Assembly: GCA_025677835.1 (NCBI GenBank)
Contig: JAIXMR010000033.1
Location: 1-64,000, forward strand
DNA length: 64,000 nt
Direction: 5' to 3'
Source of the DNA: Sporodiniella umbellata
Taxonomy: Eukaryota > Mucoromycota > Mucoromycetes > Mucorales > Rhizopodaceae
Positions 23,364 through 34,801 of the stretch are shown in pieces. The position numbers and the translations under genes were made by a program. Positions within the stretch are counted from its first letter, which is position 1, and every line of letters starts with the position of its first letter. The notes under the pieces are model-generated. The model made no database searches. It was not told where the DNA came from and was given only the letters and a program-made list of their open reading frames with translations.

Positions 23364-25055
23364 TTATTTTCTAGCAGTCTGTTGAGAAAAGGAAGGTAAA
23401 GGCTGTGGGGCGAACCCAGGTGGTTTTGTATAAAAATTGATCTGTTGTTGTTCTACCATACTCAACAGGGGTTGATTAGGCTCATTTATTTGAGGCACTT
23501 TCACCAAACGCCATTCTTCTTTAGCATACGTCGGGGTAATATTCGAATAAGGAGGTAAAATCTCGGCTTTCTCAGAAGTGGGGTAAGAAAAGATCTTGTG
23601 GGGCTGCAAAGTGCCTCGATAGGCAGGTTCGTACAGTGGCAAACGGCGCATTGTTTTTTCTACCATATCAGGGTCCAGTGTCGCATTCGGTGGTAGACTG
23701 GATAGAATATGGACCATGTTTTTTTCAAGCAGCTCAGCTAAAACAAAGACCCATCAACACACTCTCCTCCTTACTTTCTGTTTACCTATCGCTAACTCTT
23801 TGTCATCTATTTCCCTTTTCTTTCTAATCCTGGACTCTTGATAGGCTGCTAATTGCTCCAATAATCGACTGTTCTGTTCAATTTTTTCTTGTAAAGTATC
23901 GGGTGCTTTGCTCACTGCTGACTCTATCAGCTCCAAGTTGAACCCTTCTCGTGCAAGCCAGGCTGCATTTAGCTCCTCTCGGTTCTCTTCTTTATCCGTT
24001 TCCTCTGTCTTTAATCGTTTTGATGCACGTTCCATAGATGTACTTTCGTATGTAATATTGGCGTCGTGTGAGTCAAATGTAGGTGAAAAACTAGAAAAAG
24101 AGCCAAAGTCAAGCCATTGAACTATAACAGAATACGCGCGTTTAAAAAAAAAAGAAATGTTCAATCAACCTTCTTTTTGGGTTTACTTGGTACAATCGCT
24201 TTTTCTTCATGTTTCATTGGTTTTAAAGTAGAATTGGGCGGCGGTGCTACTGTTTGTTTCAAGGTAGGGACTTGGTCTTGGCTGGCGGGTTGTGTTGGGT
24301 AAATGACCATTTCATACACGTTCTGAGCTAATGAGTCAGAACAAATAGGTTAGATAGATGGCTATAGGAACGTAAGATAGAATTACGTAAATGAGCGTTA
24401 GATAACGCATTGGATTCCTTGATAATCGTATCACTGAAAGCAAATCCATCAATCGAAGGCCGAAATAGGGCTACGGTCTTGTATATACCCTTTGAATCCA
24501 CTGGCTCGTTTAATCGCTTGGATTCAAACTTTAGACAATCTTGTGCAAACTGATAAAGGTTCTTGAAAAGAAGCATCTCTTCTTTACATGAATTCGTACT
24601 CGGCAACACTGACAAAAATAAAGCATCGACATCGGACTATAATAAAAAACGACTCGTCAGACCTGCAATGCCCATGATCTTCATTCTTACTTTGAAAGTA
24701 GAAAGATCTTGGTATTCTCCTTTATAAACACGATCCTCTATTGAATCTAAACTGATGTCAGTCGCATTCACATCCTTGTTCCATAAAACATGCTTCTTGT
24801 CAAATCTATTCATCCATAAAGCATTTTCTTTGTTTAATCTAACGTGTGCCTTTGTCTCTCTCTCTCTCTCTCTTTTTTTTTTTTTTTTTTTTACTCAATC
24901 ATAGTTTGAAGAAATTGTGCCATTAATTTCTGCTTTGGTGTATTCAATTGATTCCCATCCCTCTTTTTTCTTTCAGGTTGTTTCCTTTCATTGTCGGCTT
25001 TACTATTTTCTTTGTTTGACTCTTCTATCGGTTGTGAGGATCGTGTATTGGGCAT
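23364..25055 (-). CDS. Putative chromatin-remodelling subunit (Rsc58-like)
   Basis: Multi-exon minus-strand gene read from MPNTRSSQPIEES (25055) to SFSQQTARK (23364). The N-terminal half has a bromodomain-like helical stretch (YKGEYQDLSTFKSDVDALF, LLFKNLYQFAQDCLKFESKRL, then VALFRPSIDGFAF). A middle segment (NVYEMVIYPTQP) leads to GSFSSFSPTFDSHDANITYE, a coiled region (LEQLAAYQESRIRKKREID) and a C-terminal conserved part (RRLPLYEPAYRGTLQPHKIFSYP). This layout resembles fungal RSC58-type proteins of the RSC/SWI-SNF complex, but I assign it from pattern only. Alternatives are other bromodomain-associated subunits. Exon borders in the 5' half are approximate. Confidence 0.5.
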
Positions 25056-25184
25056 TGGATTAGGTTGGGTCTAAAAGAAACAAAATACTTTCCGCCATTA
25101 AAAAAAAAAAAAAAAAGGAAATGAAAGCAGCACGTGATCTGCTTTTTTTTTTTTTTTTTTCTTTTTTCTCTCTATTTTTTTGAC

Positions 25185-26209
25185 ATGGCAGATCAAGACG
25201 GATTCGTAAAAGTCGAAAAGTTCAAATACAAAGCAGTTTCTAAAAAGAAAAGAAACAAAAAATACACATTCAAAGATCCTGATGATTGGACATTGGAAGA
25301 TCTGCAGTCTAAACTGAAGGAGAAAAGGTACTTTGCAAAAAAAAAAAAAAAAAAAAAAAGTAAAGACCTTTAACAAAGTCTGTTTTAGAGAGAGTTTAGT
25401 CAATAGCCGATTTTACAAGGAGTTAGTAGGCAAGTGACAAGAAACCAAAGATTCGATTTGGATTAACCTATGGAACTTTAGAACTATTAAAGCAACACTT
25501 ATTACCCATACCTTTTGATACGATTATTTGCTATGGCATTGGGTCTATGCAGAAATCGAAAAACGCTCAATATCAGTTTGAACTGGCCCTGTTACTGAGA
25601 GACATGTTGAAGGTAAACAAGTCTTTTCTCCATTCTGATCTCTAACACGCAAACAGCCACCTGGTAAGATGTGTATATTCGACCCGGTGATGACTGCGTT
25701 AGATAAGGAACTATGCCAGGCATCTGACATTGAGATTATTGATAAAGACGAACAGGGGAAAAGAGCTATTGAAAAACCGTCCCTGTTCTATATGCCGCAT
25801 TGTGGTCGAGGGTTGTACAGTAACACGTTGAGTGCCAATTGGAATGCAGAACAGCTTTCAAAAATGACAATGATCGGAAATCGGTTCGATATGTATGTTG
25901 GAAGGTAAGCAAAACACTCGCTCTTTTTTTTTTTTTTCGCACAGATACATATTCCAACGTCTCGTGTTATCTAGTCAACTGGAAAAAGACCTAGTGAGAG
26001 AATGCCCCTATTTGATTCCAGCAGTTGAAATAGTAGAGATGATATCCTTTCCTAAAGAATTTGATAACAACCAGATCTTTAACGACCTTTCAATCCAAAC
26101 ATTTCCTCAGGAAGCTCTCTCAAAGCTGACAGATGACTTTTGGAAGGGTGTCCCCAAAGAGAACTTTTCTATTGGCTCAAACCAAAATAAAAATATGCGT
26201 GAGAAATGA
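25185..26209 (+). CDS. SRR1-like domain protein
   Basis: SRR1 family (first known from Arabidopsis circadian signalling; linked to heme regulation in other eukaryotes). The N terminus MADQDGFVKVEKFKYKAV is followed by a basic stretch and DDWTLEDLQSKLKEKR (exon 1, 25185-25327). Exon 2 from 25389 gives ESLVNSRFYKEL. The SRR1 core follows: IRFGLTYGTLELL, IICYGIGSMQKSKNAQYQF, CIFDPVMTALDKEL, FYMPHCGRGLYSN and NRFDMYVGR. Between FYKEL and IRFGL the frame shifts by one base; it only continues through a 25-nt GT-AG intron (25426-25450) or if a single base is extra. Otherwise intact. Confidence 0.82.
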
Positions 26210-26279
26210 GTGGTGTTCTAGCTTGTTTTTTCTCTTTTCTTTTTTTTTTTAAAAAAAAAAGAAAAATATATACATATAC

Positions 26280-27343
26280 ATGCTTTACCCTATTTCTGAT
26301 AAAATACCCACTCGACTTCATTACGAACGTGTCAAGCAGTATTTGAAGCCAATTAAAAGATCTGTTATTTATGTTCGAGGAGGCCAAAGGTTGACTCGAG
26401 ACGATACAGATGTCGAGCTCGATTTCCGTCAAGAGAGCAACTTTTTTTATCTCTCGGGAGTAGAATATCCAGGCTATCAGCTTCTTATCTTGAACGATAC
26501 AGAGGAGATCTACCTTATTCCACCCACTGTGTCCGCCTCTGAACAGCTATGGAAAGGAGTACCTGAGAAAGACAGCGCGCTGTTGAAAAGGTACGATGTG
26601 AACCAGATTTTGAGTGAAGAGAGACTGCCCCATTTCCTTCAATCGCTCCAACCTTCCATGATCTATACGCTCTCCTATCCATCTTGCGACCCTTTCCTCT
26701 CAGATACATGCCAGCTCAAACAGGCCTTGCATGAAGCCCGGTTGATCAAGACCTATTGGGAAATAGCCGCCCTGCGTTTTGCTGCCCAGGTCTCTTCTCA
26801 CGCTCACCTTGCACTGATTTCCCATGTTGCCTCGCATCCATCAAAACGCCTTAACGAGTCTGAACTTGAGTCCCTGTTTCGTTATGTTTGCGCCAAAAAC
26901 GGTCTCAGGCGCCAGTGTTATATTCCTATCGTTGGCTCAGGCCCTCGCGCTGCCGTACTTCACTATACCGATAACGACCAAACTATACCCACCAGCCCAC
27001 ACGCTTTGATCCTAGTCGACGCAGGTGGTGAACATCGTTGTTATGGAAGTGATATCACCCGGACATTTCCTGTCAACGGAAAATACACCCAAGAAGCCAA
27101 GGATATCTATTCTATTGTACTTGAAACGCAACAGGTAAACCTTTCCCCCTCTGGTACAAGCTTGAACTAAAACTAGCTATAGAACGTATTAAATCATTTG
27201 AAACCTGGCGTTTATTGGTCTGATATGTCCAGGCTAGCCATCCAAACCTTATGTCAAGGTCTATTGAGATTGGGTATATTAAAAGGTGGGGATGTTGAAA
27301 CGTTGATCAAATTAGGTGTATACAGAGCGTTTTATTTCCATGG

Positions 27344-27374
<31 letters not shown>

Positions 27375-27780
27375 CTAGAATGGTTTTCTTATAGGTCTTG
27401 GTCATTCGATTGGCATTGATTGTCACGATGTAGGTGGGTAAGTATTCCAGAAAAAAAAAAAAAAACGGTGACTTAGAGTTACTATTAGAAAAAACAATGG
27501 TGTTTTTGCCATAAGAGGTACCTCTTTAGATACCCTTCAAAAACCCTTGGAAGAAAACATGGTAATCACTGTAGAACCAGGACTTTATTTTAGTGATGTC
27601 AACATTGAACTATGGCTCAAAGACTTTAAGGATTACTTTGACTTGGAGAAAATCGAGAAATACCGACCTATTGGTGGTGTACGTATTGAAGATACTGTCA
27701 TGATCACTTTTGATGGGCACGAAAACTTTACAATTGTTCCTAAAGAAATAAACGATATCGAAGCACTGATGAGTGTTTGA
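26280..27780 (+). CDS. M24 metallopeptidase, prolidase / Xaa-Pro aminopeptidase type
   Basis: Cleaves Xaa-Pro dipeptides or N-terminal Xaa-Pro bonds using two metal ions. The N-terminal aminopeptidase-P domain shows RQESNFFYLSGVEYPG. The catalytic domain contains the metal ligands in order: VDAGGEHRCYGSDITRTFP (two Asp), GLGHSIGIDCHDVGG (His), ITVEPGLYF (Glu) and VRIEDTVMIT (Glu). Four exons; the intron inside HG|LGHSIG has an A run of about 30, and the next intron ends at an AG before AAAAACAATGG. Complete, ending IEALMSV. Starts 70 nt after SRR1 on the same strand. Prolidase (PEPD) is the best call. Confidence 0.94.
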
Positions 27781-27912
27781 AAGTTAGACTTGGACTAATT
27801 CAGTCTCAGACAACAAGCATGGATACGAGTTTTTTTTTTTCTTTTATTTTTATTTTTACTTTTTTTTCTGTCAAAAGCACACTATAACAATAATAAGAAT
27901 CAACTTACTATT

Positions 27913-28887
27913 ATGGCTTTCCGTTTATTAACAAATACCACCCTCAGAGCAATCCGACCTCTGTCTGTTCCTGTATCATTCAGAGCCACTGTAGCCCGAC
28001 CTGCTGTCAACCTTTCTGTGTTACACTCTGTTCGAACTTATGCAAAGAAAAAAGACAACAAAAAAGACAGCAAAAAAGCTACCTCGCGTCAAAATGATTC
28101 AGAAGACGAAGTAGCAAAGGAGCCTCTCTTTGACGAAGACCAGTTTGAGAAACGCTACGAACAGTGCATTACTTCTCTTAAAGAACATTTGTCCAACATT
28201 CGTGTTGGCAGAGCGAACCCTTGTAAGCTTTTTTATTTGTACACAAAAAAAAAAAAAATTTTTATTTTTTTCTGTTAACAGCATATAGCACTATTGGATA
28301 GTGTCAAAGTACGTATTGAGAACACCAATTTTTCGTTGAACGATCTCGCCCAAGTAACAGTCAGAGATCCTCAGACATTGATGGTTATATCTCACGATGA
28401 AGATGTAAGTTATCTGACGAGCGTTAAACCAACTCATGGGTTATTGTAAAGTATGTAGCCTCGATCGACAAAGCCATCCGTGACGCTGGATTAAACCTTA
28501 ACCCAATGATTGAAAGCAAAGGGATCCGTGTACCTATTCCCAAGTAAAAACAGAACATGTCAATTCGAGAAAGAGGAACTGACTTGTTTTTATAGAACCA
28601 CAAAAGAAACAAGAGATAAAATGGCGAAAATGGTCACATCCACAGGCGAGCAAACAAAAACAAAAATCAGAGGCATTCGTCAAGACGGTATGAAGTTGCT
28701 CAAGGAAGACAAAAAGCACCAATCTGCAGACGATATCAAGAAATTAGAAAAATCAGTAAGATAGAATTGTCTTGGATATCAATCGCTAATGGCTCCTTTT
28801 TCTGTATAGGTTCAAAACATGACTGACAAATTCAACAAAACCATTGACGATTTATTGAAGACAAAGGTTAAAGAAATCCAATTGTAA
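27913..28887 (+). CDS. RRF1: Mitochondrial ribosome recycling factor
   Basis: Releases mitochondrial ribosomes after termination. The first 45 residues (MAFRLLTNTTLRAIRPLS...VRTYAKKK) are an Arg-rich mitochondrial presequence, followed by a basic/acidic linker. The RRF fold follows: FEKRYEQCITSLKEHLSNIR, VGRANPSLLDSVKV, VTVRDPQTLMV, AIRDAGLNLNP, IRVPIPKTTKETRDKM, KIRGIRQDGM and NKTIDDLLKTKVKEIQL. Five exons. The first acceptor must be the second AG (catatag) to give NPSLLDS; the nearer AG would hit a stop. A CT/T-rich leader precedes the ATG. Confidence 0.95.
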
Positions 28888-29055
28888 AGCCCTTTGTTTT
28901 TTTTTTTTTTTTTTTTTTTATTTGGCTAGAAAAAATAAACAGTTGTCATACACGAACAACCAGTTCAGATGAAAATCTATGGTTTTGTACCAAATGAATA
29001 CTTTATCATTTCTAGATGACTGTTTATCAGCACACGCACATACACACCCACATCT

Positions 29056-29090
29056 AACTAACTAACTAACTATCTATCTATCTATCTATA
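29056..29090. repeat. Mixed (AACT)n/(ATCT)n repeat
   Basis: Tandem AACT units pass into tandem ATCT units in the 3' flank between the RRF gene and PHO80 copy 2. Confidence 0.75.
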
Positions 29091-29154
29091 TATACACCCA
29101 CACATAAAAACACATAAAATATACACAGATAAATGGATTCGCACAACTCTATGT

Positions 29155-29989
29155 TCATTCATAATCAGCCCTGACAGGCGCCGAAGCTCTTCGTGAAGCT
29201 CTTTCCTCCTCATCACGTTTAAACGAATACCGATGCTTTCGGGGGCTTTCGCGATTGGAAGTACTATGACTTATACTGAGTCGATCCAGTAAAATAGATC
29301 CCTGTCTATTTTTGATTTCCATTGATTTTCTCTTTTCAAAACTGCAATGGGCGATCAAGTTATCAGCATACTCCTGAAGTACGTCGATGGGAATAAACAC
29401 ATTGTATTCGTTCATATAAAGGAATTCAATCTCGAGCGCGTTGAGTTCAGCAACAGGTAAACCTCCTACCTGTTTAAAACAGAAAAACAAGAAAGGAAAA
29501 ACAAGAAAGGAAAAGCGAATGATTAAAAAAAAAAAAAAAAAAGATTCAGCTTTGTTTTTGTTTTTTTTTTTTATGAGGGGCACTGACTTTGGCATAACGT
29601 GTGTTTGTAAAAAATATGTCTGAATATAGCTTACTTGATATCATCAAGCCAGTAATAATAAGCCTGTGAATATTGTAGGAATCAACGTGAAGCGATGGTC
29701 TCTGTGAGGAGCTTTCTTGGGTCATTCGGTCAAAGTAGACCAAAAGAGCAATGAAACACTCATTAGCACAAGGGCAATATTTTAAAATGCGCATAAAGTA
29801 TTCGTATATAGATATTGTTGGGATCGTGCGCGCGTGAAAGTCAGTGTAGGAAGAAGTGTCTCGTTTGCCTTCTGTCAAATAGAGTCGATCATTGCCACGA
29901 GAGATCTTCTCCAACAAAAAAGTCACTAGTTTGATGGTGTCCTTGACAGAGTGATTGGCCAAGTCAAATTGTGTGGCATCCATAGACAA
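29155..29989 (-). CDS. PHO80-like cyclin, copy 2
   Basis: Second PHO80-type cyclin of the window. Two exons; exon 1 (from 29989) reads MSMDATQFDLANHSVKDTI, FHARTIPTISIYEYFMRIL, FIALLVYFDRMTQ, VDSYNIHRLIITGLMISSKLY and FTNTRYAK. The intron has two A/T runs, and exon 2 continues VGGLPVAELNALEIEFLYM and LQEYADNLIAH. The C-terminal tail is Arg/Ser-rich with several RxxS sites (RRASAPVR), unlike the His/Pro tail of copy 1, so targets or localisation may differ. Compared with copy 1 the intron position is shifted: copy 1 is split at the IT/SVVVAAK point, copy 2 just before VGGLP. Confidence 0.94.
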
Positions 29990-30203
29990 GAGAGGCTATA
30001 AAAATAAACAAATAAATAAATAAAAAAAAAAAAAAAACTGAATCCACTTCACGTCACTCATACTGTAAAGAAGCTGTACCACATTAAAAAGTAAATGAAA
30101 ATAAAAACAGTATCACAGAGGAGTTTTGTGTTATGAGTATAGATGTTTTTTGTGTGTGTTTAATGGTAAACAATAATGAGGATATAAATAGAGCGATAAT
30201 ACT

Positions 30204-32053
30204 TTAATGCATGAAGAGCATTCCGGAGCCTTCATAGACAGCGGCAATCTTTTGGATGGCGTTAATGTAAGCAGCAGTTCTGTAGTCTACTTTCTTGATT
30301 TCGGCAGTTTGTCTAGTTTCTTGACAGGCTTGAATCATGGTATCTTCCAAACCAGAATATACCAAATCAGCTTCTTCAGCGCCGTGTACGATGGCTTTAC
30401 GCTCGGCTTCTGTCAAAGGTCTACCGGCGTTTTCTTCTACAATGTTCAAAACCTTGGTACGTGCGCGTTCATCCCACTTTTTGTTCATACGACCAAATCT
30501 GACATGGGACAGGTTTTTAAGCCATTCAAAGTAAGAGACGGTAACACCACCGGCATTCAATAGTAAATCAGGAACCACAATTTTACCAGCCTTTTCTAAT
30601 GCTGCGTGTGCGTCAGGAGTGACTGGACCGTTGGCTGCCTCGCCGATAATTTTGGCCTTAATGTCAGAAACGTTACGCAAACCAATTTGACGTTCAAGGG
30701 CAGCAGGAATCAAAATGTCACATTCGGTTTCAAGAATCTTGCTAGGTTGATCCAAAACCTGAGCAGATTCGGAAAATCCGTGGAAGGACTTCTTGGAACG
30801 ATAGTATTGGAAGAGGTTTTCAACATTCAAACCTTTGCGGTCATAGATAGCGGAATCTCTTTCACCAACACCCACCACCTTGGCTCTATTGTATACCAAA
30901 AAAAAAAAAAAAAGGTGAGTTGAAAGGTCTAAAAAAATACAAAGAATTGATTCTTACCCGTGTTCCTCAAAGAATTTTGCAGCATGATAACCAACATTAC
31001 CAAAACCTTGAATAACAACAGTGATGTCTTCCATCTTTCCACTAATGCTGAGTTTCTTTTGGACTTCGGGGTATCCAATAAATTCACGAAGACCATAGAA
31101 GACACCCAAACCAGTAGCTTCGTTACGTCCACGTACACCACCCATTGACAAAGGCTTACCAGTAACACAACCAGCTGCGTTCACATCACCTACGTTGAAT
31201 TGGGCATATGTATCCATAATCCAGGCCATTTCTCGAGGACCTGTGCCTACATCAGGAGCAGGTACATCCAAACCAGGACCAATAAATTTCTTTTGGCAAA
31301 GTTCCATGGTATATCGACGAGTAATTCTCTCTAATTGTTCTACAGTATACTTTGAAGGATCGATTTTGATACCACCCTTGGCACCACCGACTAAAATAAA
31401 AAAGTCAATCAATAAAAGAAACTTGTAAAAATATACAATAATTGCTTACAAGGAACATCAACAACAGCACACTTGTATGTCATAAGGGAAGCCAAAGCTA
31501 TAAAAAAACCATTTTCAATTCTATATTTTTCTCTCCTTTTTTTTTTTTTAAAAAAAAAATCTTACCCTCTACTTCTTGTAAATCTACTTCTTCAGAAAAG
31601 CGAATACCACCCTTAACAGGTAAACGGTGACGAGAGTGTTGAGCACGATAACCTTCAATAACCTCGTATTTTCCCTCTTGTACTTCGATAGGAAACGTAA
31701 CACGGAGTACACTGTCAACCGCACGAAGATGAGCCAATGTATGCTTTTGGACATCACTAAGAGAGGCAGCATGATCGTAATAGTTTTCTACAGACTGTAG
31801 AAAAGTAGGTTCGTTTTCATTGCATGCAGCTTGCGTAGCAGCTAGATTGAATCGTGGGTTTTCCGGTTTGACTTTTTATGTTTTCTGTGATTATACCTGT
31901 GGTTAAAAATCTTGACGAAAGAGGTAAGAGAGTGGGTCTCTTTGTAATGGGGCGAAGATAGGTCTGTTTGCTATAATAAACGCATTAGATTACTATATCT
32001 TTTGTTTGCACATTCAAATATACTTACGGTAAACGTCTAAGTATGGATGCCAT
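30204..32053 (-). CDS. Mitochondrial glutamate dehydrogenase, animal-type
   Basis: Converts glutamate to 2-oxoglutarate and ammonium with NAD(P)+. The N terminus [21 protein letters not shown] is an Arg-rich presequence. Conserved blocks: [81 protein letters not shown], the dinucleotide motif [25 protein letters not shown] and [12 protein letters not shown]. After [12 protein letters not shown] there is an insert of about 35-40 residues before YSGLEDTM, at the place of the allosteric antenna of animal enzymes. About seven exons; the phase near the presequence allows a 25-nt or a 55-nt intron, and I prefer the 55-nt one. The type differs from yeast Gdh1/Gdh3. Confidence 0.94.
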
Positions 32054-34801
32054 AGTATACGGTGATAGATAAATAAAATTAGAAATAGAAAAGAAGGGTG
32101 AAAAAAAAAAAATACGTTTATTTATATAAAAAGAAGCAAAAAAAAAGAAAAAAAAAAAAAAAAAAACAAATGCAGTTGTAGCGCGATTTGAAAGCGTCCA
32201 GAAAATTAACTAAAATTACATTTCAGTATGTTGGTTGCGCTTCTTTATCCCCAGTGACTTTTTGCTCTTAAACTGCACTCTTAAAAAAAAGTTGATTTAT
32301 TTGTTTGGCTCTATCTTTCTATGTAGTACTGTGCGTCTGTACTATACGGCTTTTTTTTTTTTTTTTTTTTTTTTAGTCTAAAAAGGCGAAAATGAGGTAC
32401 TGTCTATGAGTTAATTTAAATTAAAGAAACCTTACAAGCGATCGTCACTGAAGCCTCATCGTGAGAACTATTTTCAAACTCCTTTGTTTTTCCTCACGGT
32501 ATAACCTAAATAAGCCAATGGGAAATAAGCTGGGAAAAGTCGCTACATATTAATGACACCACGTCGTACTTGAAGGGGCAAAAATAAGTGTACTTTTTTC
32601 CATTAGCGATTTTATCCTTGCCGGATATAAGTTATGTCCATTCTTGTGAGAACCGAACATCTTTTTTTTTCCCAGTGGCAACATCGACGTGTACACTCCG
32701 AAAATGCACATCTTTGGTGATGTGCCTGTCGGGAAGGGGGGTTCATTGTATCCAATGTATATCTAAAGCTAGACATCCTTAGTTAAGTCGTCACTTTAAC
32801 CAATACTTTCAGCACCCGCAAAACGTAGCCGATTGTATGCAGTCTTACATTCTCAAATTGTTCGTTATCTGCTTCTTTAATGCCATCGCCATGATGAAAC
32901 ACACATGGTATAGGTATTCAAAGCAAGTTTTGCTCTATTCGATTACAAGAGCTAAAGAAAGATCTAAGAACAGGCCTCTTTAGTCTTGCTTTCTCAGAAA
33001 AGGCAATTTGTTTTTATTTAAGTAAAATTTAGCAAACAAATATTCGAATAATGTTGTGCTTAGATTCTTGGCTTCGTTTTTTTTTTTTTTTTTTTTTTGG
33101 TCAAACATTAGGAAGTTAGTGCCCTGTTTGGCCAATACGTGTCACGTTATGCACATTAGTATCCTAATAGCCTTTTTCGTACAATATACTATGTCACCCA
33201 ATCAGATATAAAATGCCATCTCTTGTACTTTGAAGAGATTGCATAGTGAGTTTTACTGTTCGGTCAGTTGCAGCTTGAGGGCACCCCTTTTGAGAATACT
33301 TTTCTCTAAGATAGACAATACTGTGGTTAAATTGCTATCAGAGCTATGCCTTTACAGCTTAATGGTAATCAGTGCTATATTAAGTCATTCAGTTACGCTC
33401 TGAGATGATTGAAATATTTTTCGTTTTTATTTATGAACCCTTCGTCGTTTTTTTGTTCGTACGTAAAACACGCTTCCCAAGACTTTATTCATTAGCTTTT
33501 CTCATTTGAACAAATGTATATAGCTATCCTTCTTATTTCAAATATAGCGAACAAAACCCCTTTTCTATCAATGCAAGTATCATTTGAAAAACGCCAATGT
33601 ATTGTACACAATGGCTACTGAGACATTTTATTACAAATTGCAAAAGCCAGTCCAGACATAGGCTAACCAATAAATAAACGAATGTATAAATGACAGCTGT
33701 TAGGCTTTCCTGTTTATATACGTTCATGAACAGAGTCATTTAGTTATGTGATGTGTGGCTCTTGACATTCATAAGACTTTTTCTCGAATATAACCAAATT
33801 GGTGCTTTCTTTTTTCTAGCATCTGGGCAGTCTTATTGAAAAGCGTTCTATGAAAGCATCTTAAAAGCAAGTACATACACCGGTCTCGTGCAAAAATTTT
33901 ACAAAGTACTAAAAAAGCCTTTATACTCTGGCCAGCTTGAATGTTCGGGCAAAAAGCTCAAAATCCTTTTTTTTTTTTTTTCGTTCCAGTTATTGTATAT
34001 CTTTCTCTTTATCGATTGTATTTTGCTCTTCCCATTTTACTTTAAAATCTATTTCTATATCTATTCAACACGCGTTTGAAGACAATGCCAGGAGTTGAAT
34101 GTTTACAAAACTTTATAAGAAAATGTTTTGAATATAAACTTGAGACGCCTTACATGGATTGTCTCTAATAATAGCGTTATGACTTGACCTGGCATTTATA
34201 AAAGTAGAGAAAAAATTGCCACCCAATGGTTGCTTTTGTGTATTGTTGTATATCCAAACTTGTGTTACAAAAGCCATGACCAGGCGTTTTGCTTAAAATG
34301 AAGTCAGAACAAAAAAAGCTTTTTAACAGTTTTTTATTTTTAATTACAACAAAAAGCTTTGAGCTTGACTTATAGTTTCTGTGAAGGCTACTCTATAAGG
34401 GCTGATATTCATTGAAAATCAAAAGCTCTAATAAACTTAAAAGATACTGTTCATCAATACGTTTCACTATCAATTCCGCAAATACAAGCTACAATTAGAG
34501 CGAAATTCATCCACCTTCAAAATCTCTTTAGCTTGAAATCTTGATGCATCAGATCCAAAATGCCCTAGTTACATATTCAGGAGATAGCAATTAATATGAA
34601 CATGACAGAATACATGACTGGAGATAAATGACAGGGCTTTAAAGTTCCGATAAAATGTATATGACTCTTTGTAGCCAATGGTAGAGCCAACATCTAATAC
34701 TGAGTGTCAATATCATATCAAAATAATGGGGCTATAGTCATGCAATTTTCTTTTTTCTTTTTTCTTTTTTTTTACCTTATAAACAGTAGCAAATCTTTTT
34801 C
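32054..34801. other. 2.7 kb gene-free region
   Basis: AT-rich, stop-dense on both strands, between the GDH start and the Afg3-like start. Only isolated frames of about 60-70 codons occur (for example 33533-33739 minus), without domains or splice context. T runs lie at about 32350-32374, 33079-33097 and 33967-33980, and a TC/T-rich tract just ahead of 34802 suits the Afg3 promoter. No tRNA or transposase motif was recognised. Confidence 0.55.

Noticed and set aside
29040..29110. Tandem short repeats that might suggest a CRISPR-like array
   Set aside because: They are simple tetranucleotide microsatellites with no spacers, in a eukaryotic genome.
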